Shown here one piece after another: positions 40,150 to 41,175 of a DNA stretch of 41,175 nt. How positions within the stretch are numbered: position 1 is the first letter of the stretch; each line of letters starts with the position of its first letter. Source of the DNA: Nostoc mirabile CHAB5784 (lineage in GTDB: Bacteria > Cyanobacteriota > Cyanobacteriia > Cyanobacteriales > Nostocaceae). Made by a program: the position numbers and the translations under genes. Below the pieces are notes generated by a model. The model had not been told where the DNA came from and did not search any database. It worked only from the letters and a program-made list of their open reading frames with translations. The stretch spans positions 1 through 41,175 of the forward strand of contig NZ_JAIVFS010000072.1 of assembly GCF_020829645.1 (NCBI RefSeq). Direction: 5' to 3'.

Positions 40150-40599
40150 TGCTGGGGATGCAGTTGGACTAAGAACCCATAGTTTCGGAATATCTGACTC
40201 CTGGAGTCTTGTTTTATTCGCTTTAGCATCTCGTCGCAAGAGAGCTTTTACTTCTAATAATTTTTGAATACAATCACAGATTTCATCACCAGAAGCGGCA
40301 TTGCGAAATGGTGAGCCAGCGCGGTCTTCTCACATTGGGAGACGCCAAGGGCGATGGGGGTTTCCCCCATGAGCGACTGGCGAACCCGTAAGGGTTCTAA
40401 TATTGCCGGAAATTCTGCAAATCTTCCCAGTAGCCCTAACAATCCTAAATTAGAGGTTTGCTGTGCTGATGGAGTAAATAACACATCAATTTCTTTGATC
40501 TCTCCTGATACTTTTGATGATGATTTTACATCTCCATAAGGTTTTAAAAGTTCTTCAAGGTAATACGCAAGCAAATTCGTCGTGTACAAATCGAGTCAT
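40150..40599 (-). pseudogene. Cyanobacterial Rpn/DUF-type protein, broken by frameshift and repeat insertion
   Basis: ATG 40599 starts MTRFVHDEFA; a one-base change then shifts the frame to YYLEELLKPYGDVKSSSKVS, GEIKEIDVLFTPSAQQTS and LGLLGRFAEFPAILEP. An 83-nt insertion (40308-40390) follows, then FRNAASGDEICDCIQKLLEV, KALLRRDAKANKTRLQESDI, PKLWVLSPTASPALL before the sequence runs into CyRepA1 DNA. The pattern (YLEELL.PyGeV, EIDVLFTP, LGLLGR, NKTR.Q...PKLW.L.PTAS..LL) is a widespread cyanobacterial family, often annotated as hypothetical or Rpn-like nuclease. Nonfunctional here. Confidence 0.65.
40308..40390. repeat. 83-nt dispersed repeat inserted in the Rpn-like gene
   Basis: Contains GACGCCAAGGGCGATGGGGG, TTTCCCCCATGAGCGACTGG and CGAACCCGT. 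It includes a GGGGG...CCCCC hairpin. Removing it joins GCGAA to AGGGTTC and restores the EPFRNA reading. Confidence 0.6.
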
Positions 40600-40754
40600 T
40601 CAATTTGGTTTATTTGAAATTGCTTTGAAGTTATTAATAATATTTTATCTGTATTTACAACCCATTTTAATCACACCTCAAATTTAAGCCGTATTCGGTA
40701 CGGGAGCGATTAGCTATTTGCACTGATTGGAGTAATCATTCTACATCTTGGCTT
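40600..40754. other. A/T-rich gap without recognisable gene
   Basis: No supported coding sequence. It separates the Rpn-like remnant from the dehydrogenase fragment. Confidence 0.4.
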
Positions 40755-40764
40755 ATGCGTCATC

Positions 40765-40976
40765 GGCTGGGACTGAGGGCTATCTCACCAGGAGCCGTTG
40801 CCACTGAGTTGACTACTACTATTACCGATAAAGACACAGCAGCGGGAATTAATCAACTTTATGCGATCGCCATTGATGCAGACGCTATTGTCCGTGCGAT
40901 CGCATACACTATTGAGCAGCCCAGTGATGTTGATGTGAATGAAATCATCATCTGTCCAACACGTCAAGAACTATAA
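40765..40976 (+). pseudogene. C-terminal fragment of a short-chain dehydrogenase/reductase
   Basis: About 65 residues: LRAISPGAVATELTTTITDK, DTAAGINQLYAIAIDADAIV, RAIAYTIEQPSDVDVNEIII, ending RPTRQEL-like CPTRQEL. The ISPGAVATEL and DVDVNEIII patterns are the end of YdfG-like NADP-dependent dehydrogenases. The Rossmann fold, Tyr-x-x-x-Lys and upstream sequence are missing, so this is a fragment. Confidence 0.75.
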
Positions 40977-41175
40977 AAGATTTGTTCACAAGTCAACACG
41001 TTGCAACACTTGCTAACATTGCACTGTTATCGGCGGCTGATAATGACGATTAGCGCTCTTTTATGTCTCTGGTGAGAGAAAAATGCTCTGATTTGCTGAG
41101 ATTTTTGAAATTCCTTGAAGACTGTGAACAATACAGGCGCTGCTATGTCGGAAATATTGAGAAGTAATCAAATAT
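40977..41175. other. Right end of window, no supported gene
   Basis: Nothing recognised. ATG 41145 opens a frame (MSEILRSNQI) that leaves the window and could begin a gene, but there is too little to judge. Confidence 0.35.

Noticed and set aside
1..41175. tRNA or rRNA genes
   Set aside because: No cloverleaf-like or rRNA-like stretch was noticed by eye; none claimed.

Overview
The window looks like filamentous, probably heterocystous, cyanobacterial DNA. HIP1 octamers (GCGATCGC) are frequent. There is a PEP-CTERM protein, genes for phycoerythrobilin synthesis and attachment, double-glycine peptide genes of the cyanobacterial bacteriocin type, many short dispersed repeats, and a CyRepA1-type plasmid replication gene. 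No database search was run, so genus level cannot be given.

Layout. 1-3.6 kb: the tail of an unknown gene, a TspO/MBR-like membrane protein, a decayed TnsB-like transposase, an IS66-like scrap and dispersed repeats. 3.6-4.5 kb: a PEP-CTERM secreted protein. 4.8-21.2 kb: one minus-strand block devoted to export. In transcription order it holds a C39-peptidase ABC exporter with a cyclic-nucleotide-binding-like domain, an HlyD adaptor, a parvulin-like peptidyl-prolyl isomerase, five small double-glycine-leader peptides, a 212-aa membrane protein of unknown function, and a second export operon (HlyD-type adaptor, tandem ABC ATPase, two ABC-2 permeases). The peptide region is packed with MITE-like inverted-repeat elements. 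22.2-23.7 kb: a layered insertion-sequence graveyard.

23.7-28.7 kb: a minus-strand phycobilin cluster. Its order is CpcS/CpeS-type lyase, pebA, pebB, a small coiled-coil protein, and a HEAT-repeat E/F-type lyase. A TnpB element sits before the last gene. Just upstream, at 28.9-30.3 kb, is an IsrB-type (RuvC without HNH) gene with a strongly structured candidate omega RNA. Two different transposon-encoded RNA-guided nuclease families therefore bracket this operon. 30.4-31.2 kb: a pentapeptide-repeat protein, followed 5 bp after its stop by a 5'-truncated group II intron that keeps a 34-nt domain V.

31.2-41.2 kb: mostly a plasmid and mobile-element graveyard. It holds Tn3 TnpA, RHS/YD and RTX fragments, a broken P-loop ATPase, an IS5-like transposase, an antirepressor-like gene, a dead CyRepA1 replication gene, a broken DUF/Rpn-like gene and the tail of a short-chain dehydrogenase. 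Within it a small ribbon-helix-helix gene and a 46-aa ORF both have repeats of TAGCCTATA upstream, which looks like a compact autoregulated plasmid module. Several pseudogenes can be read back to their ancestral frame. Doing so shows short repeats inserted into HIP1 sites, in one case with a clean 22-nt insert and 3-nt duplication.
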